Shown here: positions 1 to 8,381 of the stretch, piece by piece
How positions within the stretch are numbered: the first letter of the stretch is position 1
Layout: every line of letters starts with the position of its first letter
Assembly: GCA_965200175.1 (NCBI GenBank)
Contig: OZ241345.1
Span: forward strand, 2,480,001-2,544,000
Origin: Azophilus sp026709365
Lineage (GTDB): Bacteria; Pseudomonadota; Gammaproteobacteria; Pseudomonadales; Azotimanducaceae
DNA length: 64,000 nt
Direction of reading: 5' to 3'
Program-made: the position numbers and the translations under genes
The notes under the pieces: generated by a model
What the model was told of the DNA's origin: nothing
What the model saw: the letters and a program-made list of their open reading frames with translations, nothing else
Databases searched by the model: none

Positions 1-2
1 CC

Positions 3-113
3 ACGGCGATTGATCTGATCGACGGAGAGAAGCTCTGCAAGCTACTTGAGGAAAAGCACCTCGGAGTAGTCAAGGAGACAGTCATAAAGCCAAGTTTCTT
101 CGACGAGCTCTGA
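3..113 (+). CDS. C-terminal tail of an Mrr-like restriction endonuclease (partial)
   Basis: An open frame enters from the left edge and ends at TGA 111-113, giving 36 codons. It begins TAIDLIDGEKL and ends SFFDEL. A 'LIDGe.L..L...' segment shortly before the end is typical of the C-terminus of Mrr-type (Mrr_cat) endonucleases, which cleave methylated or foreign DNA. The catalytic domain lies outside the window, so the assignment rests on this short tail only. It would fit with the restriction-modification pair about 6 kb downstream. No start is visible. Confidence is moderate to low. Confidence 0.5.
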   Translation, partial: TAIDLIDGEKLCKLLEEKHLGVVKETVIKPSFFDEL

Positions 114-217
114 AAGAGCAGCGCCACAACCAGCGAAGTCATTGATCGCAGCATAATAGATGCTTGTCTGGCTGGCCTTTCGCTTGGCGGCAGTGGCACC
201 GCTTCAATCTAGGCTGA

Positions 218-1783
218 CTAAACCCTCCCAAACAGCCGTTCGATGTGGTCCTCCGGCAGCGGCCGGGTCAGCATGGACACCGCCCAAGTGCCGAAAATCG
301 ATGCCGCCTCGCCGACCACTGCGCAGGCGTAGGGATTCTCCCGGTAGTGGGCCAGCCACTCGGCGATGCCGGACAGCGGGCCTAGGGAACTCGGCTCGAC
401 AATCATCCAGGGCAGGCCGCTGCGCAGCAGCCCGAAGATGGCCATGCCGCTGACGAGGCCGGTGACGGCGCCGGCCAAGGTGACGCCCCGCCAAAGCGCG
501 CCCAGCACCAGCGGGCCGGCAAAGGCCGCCATCATGCCGCCGGTGCCCATCCAGACCAGGAGCGCAATGTTCATGTCTTGCATCGCCCACGCCATTGCGG
601 TGCACAGCACCAGGACAATGCCGGTACTCCAGCGGCTGATCACCAGCACCCGGCGGTCCACCTGCGTATCGGACAGGTGGGCGCCGTACTTGGGCACGAT
701 TGAGCGCCGATAGATGTCGTTGGCCACGATCTGGGAGGAGGACACGATGAGCCCGTCCGCCGTTGACATGATCGCGGCAAGGACCCCCACGCCGATCAGC
801 GCGGCGAGCCAAGTCGGGAACAGCGCAATGAACAGCGCCGGCAGCGCCTCATTGGCGGTGCGGCCCGCCTCCAGCAGTTCGGGGCCGAGCACGCCGCGGG
901 CGAGGATGCCGCCCAAGCCCAGCATGCCCATGGTCAGGCCGACTGCGAAGGCGAGCTTGACGAAGCGCATCCGGTCGCCGTCGTGCTTGAGCGCCCACAC
1001 CTTGTTGCCGATGTGCGGCAGCATGCCAAGCGGAATGTGGGCGAACAGCACGGCGATGATCGCCCACCAGGAATCGTAGAGGGAGTTGGATCGGTTCAAC
1101 GCCCCGACCAGGTTCTCGTCCTGAACCCGAAGGCGGTCCAGCATGACGCCAAACCCGCCGTCCACCCCCGCTGCGAGGATGAACATCACGATGACCACGA
1201 CGGCCACCCCGAGCATCATCATGCCCTGAATGCCATCGGTGATGATGTCCGCATGGGCGCCGCCCAGCACGACATAGACCAGCAGCACGCTGGAGGTGAT
1301 GATCAGCGCCGTCATGGGCTCAAGGCCGAGCATCACTTCAAACATGACCAAGCCCGACACCAGCTGCCCCGCGATGTAGAAGAACAGCACCAACGAGAAC
1401 ACCGAGACCAGCAGGCGCACCCCATCGCTGCGGTAGCGGTCTCCCAGATACTCAGGAATCGAGCGGTTGCCGAAGCGGTGCCCGGAGGTCGCCACCAGCC
1501 GGATGGTGATGAGCACCCCGAAGTAAACCCCCATCGGGTAGAGGAACTTGCCCCAGACGCTGGCCATGCCGTACTCGTAGCCTAGGCCGGGGCTGCCCAG
1601 GAAAGTCGCGCCGCTGGCGGTGGTGGCGGCAAAGGCCAGCGCCAGGAAGTACGGGCCGTAGCTGCTGCGCGCCGTGGCGAAGTCGTCGGCGTTGCCGATC
1701 CTGCGGCTGGCCACCCAGCCGAAGCCCAGCATGCCGACCATGTAGATGACGAGAAACAACCAGGACCACTCAATCAGACTCAC
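218..1783 (-). CDS. Sodium:solute symporter (SSS family)
   Basis: A 521-residue protein with about 13 hydrophobic segments along its length, typical of the sodium:solute symporter family (PutP/PanF/SGLT fold). It imports a small organic solute with Na+ across the inner membrane. The segment TTASGATFLGSPGLGYEYG near residue 60 and MSTADGLIVSSSQIVANDIYR near residue 345 match conserved core regions of the family. The start is GTG at 1783, preceded by a GGAGG ribosome site about 7 bases away. The substrate cannot be read from the sequence; pantothenate-like or carboxylate transporters are the closest in feel. The gene is divergent from the P450 that starts near 2022. Confidence 0.85.
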   Translation of the reverse strand: MSLIEWSWLFLVIYMVGMLGFGWVASRRIGNADDFATARSSYGPYFLALAFAATTASGATFLGSPGLGYEYGMASVWGKFLYPMGVYFGVLITIRLVATSGHRFGNRSIPEYLGDRYRSDGVRLLVSVFSLVLFFYIAGQLVSGLVMFEVMLGLEPMTALIITSSVLLVYVVLGGAHADIITDGIQGMMMLGVAVVVIVMFILAAGVDGGFGVMLDRLRVQDENLVGALNRSNSLYDSWWAIIAVLFAHIPLGMLPHIGNKVWALKHDGDRMRFVKLAFAVGLTMGMLGLGGILARGVLGPELLEAGRTANEALPALFIALFPTWLAALIGVGVLAAIMSTADGLIVSSSQIVANDIYRRSIVPKYGAHLSDTQVDRRVLVISRWSTGIVLVLCTAMAWAMQDMNIALLVWMGTGGMMAAFAGPLVLGALWRGVTLAGAVTGLVSGMAIFGLLRSGLPWMIVEPSSLGPLSGIAEWLAHYRENPYACAVVGEAASIFGTWAVSMLTRPLPEDHIERLFGRV

Positions 1784-2021
1784 CGACCACCTCCCCGGCG
1801 TTCACTTCGGCCCCATCTTACCCTGCACGGGACGGATCGCAGCCGCACCCGCCGTGCGGCTCCAAACAAGCGGCCCGCCGGCGGCGCATGAGCGCCTCCC
1901 GGGCAGCAGCCCTGGCCCGAGGCGACCCAAAACAGGGGCACAAAACAGCGGGCCAAGGCTTACAATCAGGCTCCATCAACGCAACCGGAGCCACCCGTCC
2001 GCCGTGAGCGCCATCAACCGC

Positions 2022-3311
2022 ATGGACCACCCGGTATGTCCGGCCAGCCTCGACGAGGCCACGCTGGCCGACCCCGAGGTCCTTGAGTGTCCCTACCCCA
2101 CATACAGCCTGCTGCGCGAACAGGCACCGGTGTTTCGGGATCCGCGCACCGGCATCTGGGTCATCACCCGCTACGAGGACTTGCGCATGGTGTGCCTGGA
2201 CACTGAGCGCTTCAGCAACCATCGGCCGAGCAACGATCATGCGAAGCTCACCGGCAATGCCCGCAAGGCCTACGAGCTGTTCCTGGAGAAGGGATGGGTG
2301 CCCGGCGAGTCGCTGGCCGCCCGGGACGATCCGGAACACAAGCAGATGCGCTCCATCTTCGATGCGGCCTTCCGTCCCAAGCGCATCAAGGCCTTGGACA
2401 GCGAGGTCAGGACCTTGGCCTATGAACTGATCGAGACCTTCATCGACGACGGCCATTGCAACTTCGTCAAGCAGTTTGCGGTGCCGCTGCCGCTGATCAT
2501 CATCTGCCGCCAGATGGGCGCCCAGGAAGCCGACATCTGGCAGATCAAGGCCTGGACCGACGCCTGGTTCCGGGGCACGGGGTTCGACCTCAGCGAAGCG
2601 GAAGCAATCTGGGCCACGGAAATGGAGATCCAGGCCCAGCACTACTTCCAGCCCATCTTCGAGCGCCTGCGCAAGGAACCCGACGGCACCCTGCTCTCCG
2701 ATCTGGTCAACACCCCAGTGCCCGGTTGGGGCCGGACCCTCACCGACAACGAACTGCACGCCGAGATGATGCAGGACACCTTCGTGGGCGGTTCCGAGAC
2801 CACCACCAACGCCCTGTCCGCCGGCATCATGCTGCTGGCCCGCAACCCCGGCGTTTGGGCGAAGCTGAAGGCGGAGCCGAACAAGCACCTGCGCACCTTC
2901 TGCGAGGAGGTGGTGCGCTTGGAAAGCCCGGTGCAGGGCCTCACCCGCACCGCGAAGACCGACATCACCCTGCACGGCGTGACCATTCCCAAGGGTGCGA
3001 TGATCGATGCCCGGTTCGCCGCCGGCAACCGGGACCCGGCGCAATTCGAGCATCCCGACGACGTCGATCTCGAGCGGCGCAACGCCGCAGCGCACTTGGG
3101 CTACAGCTCCGGCACCCACTACTGCTTGGGTGCGCCCCTGGCCCGCCGGGAACTCCACTGGGGCTTCAAGGCCTTCATCGACAACGTTGAGGACTTCCGC
3201 CTGACGCCCGGCCGCAACGACTTAAGGCACTATCCGAACTACGGGCTGCGGGCGCTGAATGAGCTGCACATTGAGTTCACGGCGAGATCCGATCGGCGAT
3301 CCGCTCGCTAG
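2022..3311 (+). CDS. Cytochrome P450
   Basis: A soluble bacterial P450 of 429 residues from ATG 2022; GTG 2004 is an alternative. The open frame reaches back to 1746, but that part overlaps the symporter start and has no P450 similarity. Visible motifs are the I-helix FVGGSETTTNA near residues 254-263, the ExxR helix (EEVVR) about 50 residues later, and the heme loop YSSGTHYCLGAPLAR with the thiolate ligand at Cys368. It would need separate ferredoxin partners, none of which is in the window. It resembles the P450 at 61018 in N-terminal and I-helix sequence. The stop codon TAG 3309-3311 lies within the first bases of a palindromic element, so the last residues may have been altered by its insertion. 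Confidence 0.9.
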   Translation: MDHPVCPASLDEATLADPEVLECPYPTYSLLREQAPVFRDPRTGIWVITRYEDLRMVCLDTERFSNHRPSNDHAKLTGNARKAYELFLEKGWVPGESLAARDDPEHKQMRSIFDAAFRPKRIKALDSEVRTLAYELIETFIDDGHCNFVKQFAVPLPLIIICRQMGAQEADIWQIKAWTDAWFRGTGFDLSEAEAIWATEMEIQAQHYFQPIFERLRKEPDGTLLSDLVNTPVPGWGRTLTDNELHAEMMQDTFVGGSETTTNALSAGIMLLARNPGVWAKLKAEPNKHLRTFCEEVVRLESPVQGLTRTAKTDITLHGVTIPKGAMIDARFAAGNRDPAQFEHPDDVDLERRNAAAHLGYSSGTHYCLGAPLARRELHWGFKAFIDNVEDFRLTPGRNDLRHYPNYGLRALNELHIEFTARSDRRSAR

Positions 3312-3472
3312 TGTGCTGAACCACAAATAAGTGGGTTTTAGGCGCTAGGCCGTTTCGGTTCCCGGCAAGGCGCGACGACGCCGTGTGGCAGGCCCCACAC
3401 AAGGAGGAGCAACGCAGCCGGGGGCCGAAACGGCCACGAATAATCACATTTATTTGTAGTTCAGCACACTAG
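3308..3472. mobile_element. 165-bp palindromic MITE-like element
   Basis: The two ends are inverted copies. Bases 3308-3335 and the reverse complement of 3445-3472 agree at 25 of 28 positions, both beginning CTAGTGTGCTGAAC. A second pair of inverted arms lies inside (GGCCGTTTCGG... against ...CCGAAACGGCC), and the centre holds a GTGTGG/CCACAC hairpin. The whole element can fold into one long cruciform. It has no coding capacity. The termini carry CTAG, which may include the target duplication. Nested inverted repeats with no gene fit a miniature inverted-repeat transposable element. The parent transposase is not in the window. Confidence 0.75.
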
Positions 3473-3621
3473 GCCAGGAGCGTTCTGGAAGGTGCGATAG
3501 AAAGCGGCCCAAGTCTTGGGCGCGTTTCAAGAGCGCTCCAAGAGAGTTGACACAAGAGCGTTCCGTTCTTAACAGCAGACCCAAGGAACCAGATAGCAAA
3601 CCAGTTGGTTGGAGTACAGTC

Positions 3622-3864
3622 ATGCGTCAGGTGGGAGCATTCCAAGCGAAAACGCATCTCTCCGAGTTGCTCGATGCGGCTTCTCGGGGCGAGACGATAT
3701 CCATCACTAAGCGGGGGCGACCCGTCGCCCGCTTGGTGCCGCCGGAGGCACCCGACCGGTCAAGGGCCACCGAGGCTGCCAAGAACCTGCGGGCACTGCG
3801 CGCCGAGGCGGGTTGGGCAACGCCTGAGCAGATACTGGAGATGCGCGATGAGGGCCGACGTTGA
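3622..3864 (+). CDS. Phd/YefM-type antitoxin (orphan)
   Basis: An 80-residue protein beginning MRQVGAFQAKTHLSELLD, the classic N-terminus of Phd/YefM antitoxins, followed by ITKRGRPVARLVP, the beta-hairpin that closes the DNA-binding domain. The start is ATG 3622; the frame is open further upstream to 3547 but that part has no family similarity. Such proteins bind and neutralise a partner toxin and repress their own operon. No toxin follows: the next open frame (3849-3910) has only 20 codons and no recognisable domain, and the following gene is on the other strand. The gene therefore looks like an orphan antitoxin. A TTGACA hexamer at 3547-3552 may be its -35 box. Confidence 0.85.
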   Translation: MRQVGAFQAKTHLSELLDAASRGETISITKRGRPVARLVPPEAPDRSRATEAAKNLRALRAEAGWATPEQILEMRDEGRR

Positions 3865-3923
3865 TTGGCCCCGTTCGGCAATGCGGGCCACATTGTCGAA
3901 GCCGGGTTAGCGGTGCGGCGTCG

Positions 3924-4694
3924 TCAGGGCGAAACCCACTCGATGGCATTGGCGATTAGGCGCTGATAGTGCGGGTTGGCGTAGGCCTCCGGGTCATCGC
4001 CGCCCTGGAGATAGACGATGCGGCTGCGGCCCTCTTCCTTGGCCCAACCCACCAGGTTGCTGCCGGGGTCGTGGCTCCAGCCTTCGTTGTCGAACATCTT
4101 GCCGTCCCGCACCGCCCGCGCCGCTGAATGGAAGTTGTCGCGCTCAAAGGCGTAGCCGCTGCGCAGCAAGGGCGTCACTTCGTCCTCAAACACTTCGTAG
4201 AGGTAGAGCTCATCCGTCATGGGGAAGGCGTCGGGAACGCCAGCAGTGACCGGATGGTCCGCCACCGTGCTGACGCGGTGGGCCACTTTGTGGCGGTATC
4301 CGGAGTCTTGGCAGGGCCTGCCCCGCAACTGGCCGGGCATGTAGAGAAAACGCCCGCCGATGATGCGGGCATAGTCCTCCCAAGCCGGCCAGCCGGCGAT
4401 GGCGTGGTGCAGGAAGACGAATCCGTGGCCGGCTTCCAGCAGCGCCTCGAAATCTCGCTTGTAGTCCTCTTCAGGCTCGGCGAACAGGGGCGCACCGCCT
4501 TCGCGAAAGCGAATGCCGGGCATGTCGTAGTGTACATAGGCGTCATAGCGCCGCGCCTGCTTGACGTTGAACAGCGCCTGGGCCGCAGGCTGCTCCACAT
4601 GGGTCCAGTTGACGCCCTCCATGGCATCAAAGAGGGCGAAGAACGGCTCCCGTTCAAAGGGATGGCCCTTGGTGACGAGCAGTATCTCCTTCAC
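3924..4694 (-). CDS. ThuA-like domain protein
   Basis: A 256-residue protein of the ThuA-like family (class I glutamine-amidotransferase-like fold). It opens MKEILLVTKGHPFE, a beta-strand and turn typical of the fold. The middle segment FEALLEAGHGFVFLHHAIAGWPAWEDYARIIGG matches the conserved LHHA..gw..y..ivGG signature of ThuA domains. Members occur in sugar-utilisation clusters and hydrolase-like contexts, but biochemistry is known for few. The gene lies 20 bp after the NTF2-fold gene on the same strand and is probably cotranscribed with it. The role here is unknown. Confidence 0.8.
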   Translation of the reverse strand: MKEILLVTKGHPFEREPFFALFDAMEGVNWTHVEQPAAQALFNVKQARRYDAYVHYDMPGIRFREGGAPLFAEPEEDYKRDFEALLEAGHGFVFLHHAIAGWPAWEDYARIIGGRFLYMPGQLRGRPCQDSGYRHKVAHRVSTVADHPVTAGVPDAFPMTDELYLYEVFEDEVTPLLRSGYAFERDNFHSAARAVRDGKMFDNEGWSHDPGSNLVGWAKEEGRSRIVYLQGGDDPEAYANPHYQRLIANAIEWVSP

Positions 4695-4714
4695 AGCGGC
4701 GGTTTCCGGCCCGC

Positions 4715-5242
4715 TCAGGCCAAATGTTCGTACAGCGGGTCGTCCGGGTGCCGCTTGCCGCGCGCCAACCCATCGAAGGGCGGGCCTTCAAGTATCGCGG
4801 TCGCCGCGGCGTTCCGGTTCCAATCCATCACCACCCGCCGGTGGGCGATCTTCCAGACATCCCCGCGCTTCTCCATGCGGTCGAGGTACCGCCCGATGTA
4901 AGTCATTTCGGTATCGCCGCCATTGTCAGCCTGCGCAGCCAGGTAGTGGTACGCCGTCACGTAGGTCTCTACCCGCGCCTCATCGCCGCGCAGGTCAACG
5001 GCCATGTTGGTGATGCTGTGCTGGGTGGCAGCGTAACGCTTGATCCCCGCGGGCAGCATCTCGCAAAACTGATGGGCCGGACCGTTGAAGCCGCCGTACG
5101 CCACTTCCGCATCAGGCCAATAGGCCGACTTCAGGGTGGCCTCGCAAGCCCGGTCCACGCCGCGGCTGTGCTGGGCCAGCACATCCTGAATCGCCAAGCG
5201 GTCCGCCACTTCCGCCAAGTTGGGAACTTGTCCTGTTTCCAT
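4715..5242 (-). CDS. SnoaL-like NTF2-fold protein
   Basis: A 175-residue protein with the pattern of SnoaL-like (NTF2 superfamily) proteins: an N-terminal helix LAEVADRLAIQDVLAQHSRGVDR, then MTYIGRYLDRMEKRGDVWKIAHRRVVMDW, the usual 'Y.d...r..g.Wki..R....d' ending. Such small alpha+beta barrels act as dehydratase or isomerase-like enzymes or as beta subunits of ring-hydroxylating oxygenases. The start ATG 5240-5242 is preferred over the upstream codon at 5275, because GGAG lies 6 bases ahead of it. It is upstream of and probably cotranscribed with the ThuA-like gene. A similar protein is encoded at 8382. Confidence 0.8.
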   Translation of the reverse strand: METGQVPNLAEVADRLAIQDVLAQHSRGVDRACEATLKSAYWPDAEVAYGGFNGPAHQFCEMLPAGIKRYAATQHSITNMAVDLRGDEARVETYVTAYHYLAAQADNGGDTEMTYIGRYLDRMEKRGDVWKIAHRRVVMDWNRNAAATAILEGPPFDGLARGKRHPDDPLYEHLA

Positions 5243-5390
5243 ATTGTCTCCGTCACGTTGGGCGCAGGGTTCCACTAATCCTCCAAGAGGCTAGCCGTTC
5301 AACGGCGGATTGCAACCCTCCCTCGATGGACTCAACCAAGCTCCGCAGACTGCACCGAGACGGGCCACTGCTAGGGCAACTCTGTCGTTG

Positions 5391-5426
5391 CCATATATAT
5401 GGGACTTCCGGTATGGTTTGACCATA
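5391..5426. promoter_or_regulatory. Two palindromes upstream of antitoxin, probable autoregulatory operator
   Basis: A perfect 12-bp palindrome CCATATATATGG at 5391-5402 is followed by TATGGT-TTG-ACCATA at 5412-5426. They lie 20-56 bp ahead of the ribbon-helix-helix antitoxin start at 5447. RHH antitoxins usually bind paired palindromes over their own promoter, so this is a likely operator. That is inference from position and symmetry. Confidence 0.5.
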
Positions 5427-5446
5427 TTCCATTTCGTTCAAGCCGT

Positions 5447-5683
5447 ATGAAAACCACGCTAAATTTGAATGATCAACTGCTGCGACAGGCGAAATTCAGC
5501 GCGCACGAACAGGGCATCACCTTGACCCGCTTTGTTGAAGAAGCTATCTGGGCACAGCTTATGCCAAGCACGAAGCCCAAAACGCAGTACCAGTTCGTTC
5601 CACCTGTCGTGCGAGGCTTGAGGCCCCCGGCAGTGGATGTATCGGACCGAGAAGCCCTTAATGAATTTCTCGATGAGAAGTGA
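5447..5683 (+). CDS. Ribbon-helix-helix antitoxin (VapB-like)
   Basis: A 78-residue protein starting MKTTLNLNDQLLRQAKFSAHEQGITLTRFVEEAIW, a ribbon-helix-helix DNA-binding domain (beta-strand residues 2-7, then two helices). The C-terminal part DVSDREALNEFLDE is the toxin-binding tail. The start ATG 5447 is chosen because upstream in-frame residues have no RHH match. The stop overlaps the GTG start of the PIN toxin frame at 5680. The protein is paralogous in layout to the antitoxin at 15582. The antitoxin is intact although its toxin is frameshifted. Confidence 0.85.
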   Translation: MKTTLNLNDQLLRQAKFSAHEQGITLTRFVEEAIWAQLMPSTKPKTQYQFVPPVVRGLRPPAVDVSDREALNEFLDEK

Positions 5684-6119
5684 TCGCTGTTGACACAAAT
5701 ATCCTTGTTTACGCCCATCGTCGGAAAGTCATCTGCATGTCGCGGCTTTCAGGGAATTGAAAGCTCTCGCGGAGGGAAGGCGACCTTGGGCGCTTCCGGT
5801 CTTTTGCATTTCAGAGTTCATTCGCGTTGTGACGCACAGGCGGGTGTTTTCTCCCCCGTCCACCACCGGGGAAGCGATGGGGTTCGTGCGTCAACTGCTG
5901 ACTGCGCCCACCTGTCGCCTTGCCTTACCCGGTGGGGGCTTTGTCGATGAACTGGAGCACGCGCTTGAAGCGGGCAACGCGAAGGGGAATCTCGTCTATG
6001 ATGCTCAAATCGCGGCTCTCTGCCGTGAACAGGGGTTCAACCAAATCCTGACGAACGATCTCGACTTCAGCCGATTTCCAAACCTGCGCATATTGCGCCT
6101 GAGCGCCGAGTCAGCCTAA
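5680..6119 (+). pseudogene. PIN-domain (VapC-like) toxin, frameshifted
   Basis: The N-terminus is read from GTG 5680 as VIAVDTNILVYAHRR, the PIN-domain opening with its first catalytic Asp. That frame stops at TGA 5758. The rest of the domain continues in another frame (from about 5727) as AAFRELKALAEGRRPWALP..., ending NQILTNDLDFSRFPNLRIL with the last PIN acidic motif. The two parts join if one base is restored near 5724-5728. The intact paralogue at 15824 shows the expected continuous arrangement. No canonical slippery heptamer is seen, so mutation is more likely than programmed frameshifting. If inactive, the RNase toxin has been lost while its antitoxin remains. Confidence 0.75.
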
Positions 6120-6284
6120 CCCGCTCACAGTTCCGAACTGTCTGTTTTGCAGTTCACCAGTTGACGCCAGCTTGGCCCGTCCGTAGATTGCGCATCAACG
6201 GCGTCGCCGCGATTGCATCCGCTGAGGCTGGGAGCGGCGGTGCCGCAGACCACGCGCAGGGAGAACGGATTGGACAACACCCGC

Positions 6285-7361
6285 ATGGCTGTAGGTTCGC
6301 GTCGGCGCCTCCGGAAAAACCGCCGCAAGCCGTCCGCCATCAGCCTCTTTGCTGGGGCTGGCGGGTTGGACATAGGCGTTGACGCCGCCGGCTTCCAGAC
6401 AGTTTGCGCGGTAGAGCTTGATCCGCACTGCGTCTCCACTTTGCTGCGCAACGCTCGAAGCAAGGCGGTCTGGCAGGTGGACGTGCGGGCGCTCGATCCC
6501 AAGGGCGTGGGAACCTCGTTGGAATTGAAGCCCGGTGAACTCGGACTGCTGCACGGCGGACCGCCCTGCCAGCCATTCAGCCAGATCGGCAAGAAGGCCG
6601 GGATCAAGGATCCGAGAGGACAGCTTGCGTTCCAGATGGTTCGGTTCGCAAAGGCGGCTCAGCCAGCTGCGGTGCTGATCGAGCAGGTGCCGAAGTTCTT
6701 GGACACGCCAGCGACGCACGACATGACGATGTTGGATGTGCTCAGTGACGAGTTCGCGCACATTGGGTACGACCTGCAAGCGACCGTTCTGGATGCCGCC
6801 GATTGTGGCGTGCCCCAGAAACGCAAGCGAGCCATCCTCGTCGCCATGCCTAAGGGCCAGGCTTTCGAATTCCCTCTGGTTGGCCAAAGGCAGCCGACCA
6901 CTGTCGGGGAGGCAATCAATGACTTGCCTGACGCTGTTCCTCCGGATTGTGAGCCGCTGGCGCCAAATCACATTGACATCACGCCACCAAGGGACCGTCA
7001 CCGGATTTCGTTCGTGGCGGAAGGCGAATGGCTGTCGAAGGCCAAAGGCGCACCGCCGGATGTGGTTCAACGGCTAAAGCCAAAGGACTCAACCAAGTTT
7101 CGCCGGCTGCACCGAGACCAACCCGCGTTGACCCTGCGATGCGGGGAGGCACTCTACCATCCCTTTGAGGACCGATACCTGACACCCCGCGAGGCTGCAC
7201 GAATTCAGGGCTTCCCGGATACCCACATCTTTGTCGGCCCGGTTCGCAGGCGAAGCGGAATTGTCCGCGACCTCGACCAGCATCGGCAAGTGGCAAATGC
7301 GGTCCCGCCGCCTTTGGCGAAGTCTGTGGCAGCAATGGTCAAGTCCGCACTGTGTCTATAG
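6285..7361 (+). CDS. DNA (cytosine-5-)-methyltransferase
   Basis: Carries the C5-methyltransferase motifs in order: I (SAISLFAGAGGLDIG, AdoMet binding), IV (GGPPCQPFSQIG with the catalytic Cys at about residue 95 from this start), VI-like (LIEQVPKF, EQV where most enzymes have ENV), VIII (QKRKRAILVA), IX (RRLHRDQPALTLRCG) and X (QVANAVPP). It methylates cytosine to protect a recognition site. ATG 6285 gives 358 residues; a TTG at 6270 behind AGGGAG and a TTG at 6213 are alternatives. Its stop overlaps the start of the NotI-like endonuclease by 10 bp, so the two are translationally linked as a restriction-modification pair. Confidence 0.92.
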   Translation: MAVGSRRRLRKNRRKPSAISLFAGAGGLDIGVDAAGFQTVCAVELDPHCVSTLLRNARSKAVWQVDVRALDPKGVGTSLELKPGELGLLHGGPPCQPFSQIGKKAGIKDPRGQLAFQMVRFAKAAQPAAVLIEQVPKFLDTPATHDMTMLDVLSDEFAHIGYDLQATVLDAADCGVPQKRKRAILVAMPKGQAFEFPLVGQRQPTTVGEAINDLPDAVPPDCEPLAPNHIDITPPRDRHRISFVAEGEWLSKAKGAPPDVVQRLKPKDSTKFRRLHRDQPALTLRCGEALYHPFEDRYLTPREAARIQGFPDTHIFVGPVRRRSGIVRDLDQHRQVANAVPPPLAKSVAAMVKSALCL

Positions 7362-8296
7362 TCAACGAGCTGTTCGGCACCACCCTCACGGAAAGCGGCG
7401 CCAATGTCGGGCAGTTTCGGCACGCCCGATGTCCACATGGTGCCGGTCGGCTTTGCGATGGCGGCGGGAATCGGGACATGATGCGTTGGCCCGCCGAGCA
7501 ACAGCCTCTGGCGCCGTTCTTTGACCCTGAAGTGGGCAGCCGCGGCGGCGGCTACATTCCTTGCGGCGTATGCTCGGTCCGAACATCCCTGACCAATTGG
7601 GCAGTATGCCCGCGCCGTCTGTTGTCGTTCGATACAGCGCAGCCTTCCGAGGCACAGCTCCCGCTTAGGAACCGTGTTTTGCAGCTTGCCGGATTCGGCA
7701 AAGGCAACACCGTTCGCGTATGGTCGGAAATCACCCCGCGCGATAGCACAGGCCTCAACTACAGGCTGGATTACGTACTTCGGTCGGGTGACGGCCCACC
7801 TGTCACTGTCGAGGTCATGACAGCCTCTACATCGGGCGGCAACAAATCGAAAAGAACGGATATGCAGTCAGCTTTCTGCGACGCTGTACTCTATGCCAAC
7901 TGCGTTCTTCCTGAGCGAGGCCTTTCGCCGGGGGTCAACGCCAGACAAGTCTGGGCCCGAATGGCCTCTCAGATGATCGTGAAGTCCGAAGTGGCGAATC
8001 AGTGGGGTGGCTGCGCAATCTGGGTGGTGCAAGATGCGTTGATCAACTACATCGGGAGGCAAACGGAACTGCGGCTCGATGAGCTCTACTCGCCAGACTG
8101 GCAGACTGATGAGGTGAACGTTGTGTCCGCCAGCATCGACAACCCCCAAGATATCCGACTGTATTCCGGGCCAATTCATTCGAGCCGCGGTGAAGCGTGC
8201 TGGACTGAATTGCTCAGCACGCCCTCGGTACCAGACGTCAATTCATTGACCAATCGACTCACGGATGATCGGGTGATTGCGACGTTGAGGGTGTGA
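7352..8296 (+). CDS. NotI-like type II restriction endonuclease
   Basis: A 314-residue protein starting at GTG 7352 inside the end of the methyltransferase gene. Cysteines at about residues 27, 35, 71, 74 and 86, including CGVC and VCPRRL, resemble the Cys4 iron-binding fold and 'CPRR' motif of the NotI family. Downstream, NYRLDYV (Asp about 140) and VTVEVMTAS (Glu about 154) look like the D...ExK-type nuclease core, with Met where a Lys or Gln is usual. The family and pairing with a C5-methyltransferase suggest cleavage at a rare GC-rich site. The recognition sequence cannot be read from this. Other Cys-containing PD-(D/E)xK nucleases are a less likely alternative. Confidence 0.7.
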   Translation: MSIVNELFGTTLTESGANVGQFRHARCPHGAGRLCDGGGNRDMMRWPAEQQPLAPFFDPEVGSRGGGYIPCGVCSVRTSLTNWAVCPRRLLSFDTAQPSEAQLPLRNRVLQLAGFGKGNTVRVWSEITPRDSTGLNYRLDYVLRSGDGPPVTVEVMTASTSGGNKSKRTDMQSAFCDAVLYANCVLPERGLSPGVNARQVWARMASQMIVKSEVANQWGGCAIWVVQDALINYIGRQTELRLDELYSPDWQTDEVNVVSASIDNPQDIRLYSGPIHSSRGEACWTELLSTPSVPDVNSLTNRLTDDRVIATLRV

Positions 8297-8381
8297 TCAA
8301 AACGGGGCCCGCCGCAACGGCCATTGGGGCATTCAGTTCCGCCAGCTACCCAGGAGCCTCGCGCTAGCCAAGGCGGCTGCC

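Noticed and set aside
3849..3910. A 20-codon frame overlapping the Phd antitoxin end, as a possible toxin
   Set aside because: Too short and without PIN, RelE or Doc features.
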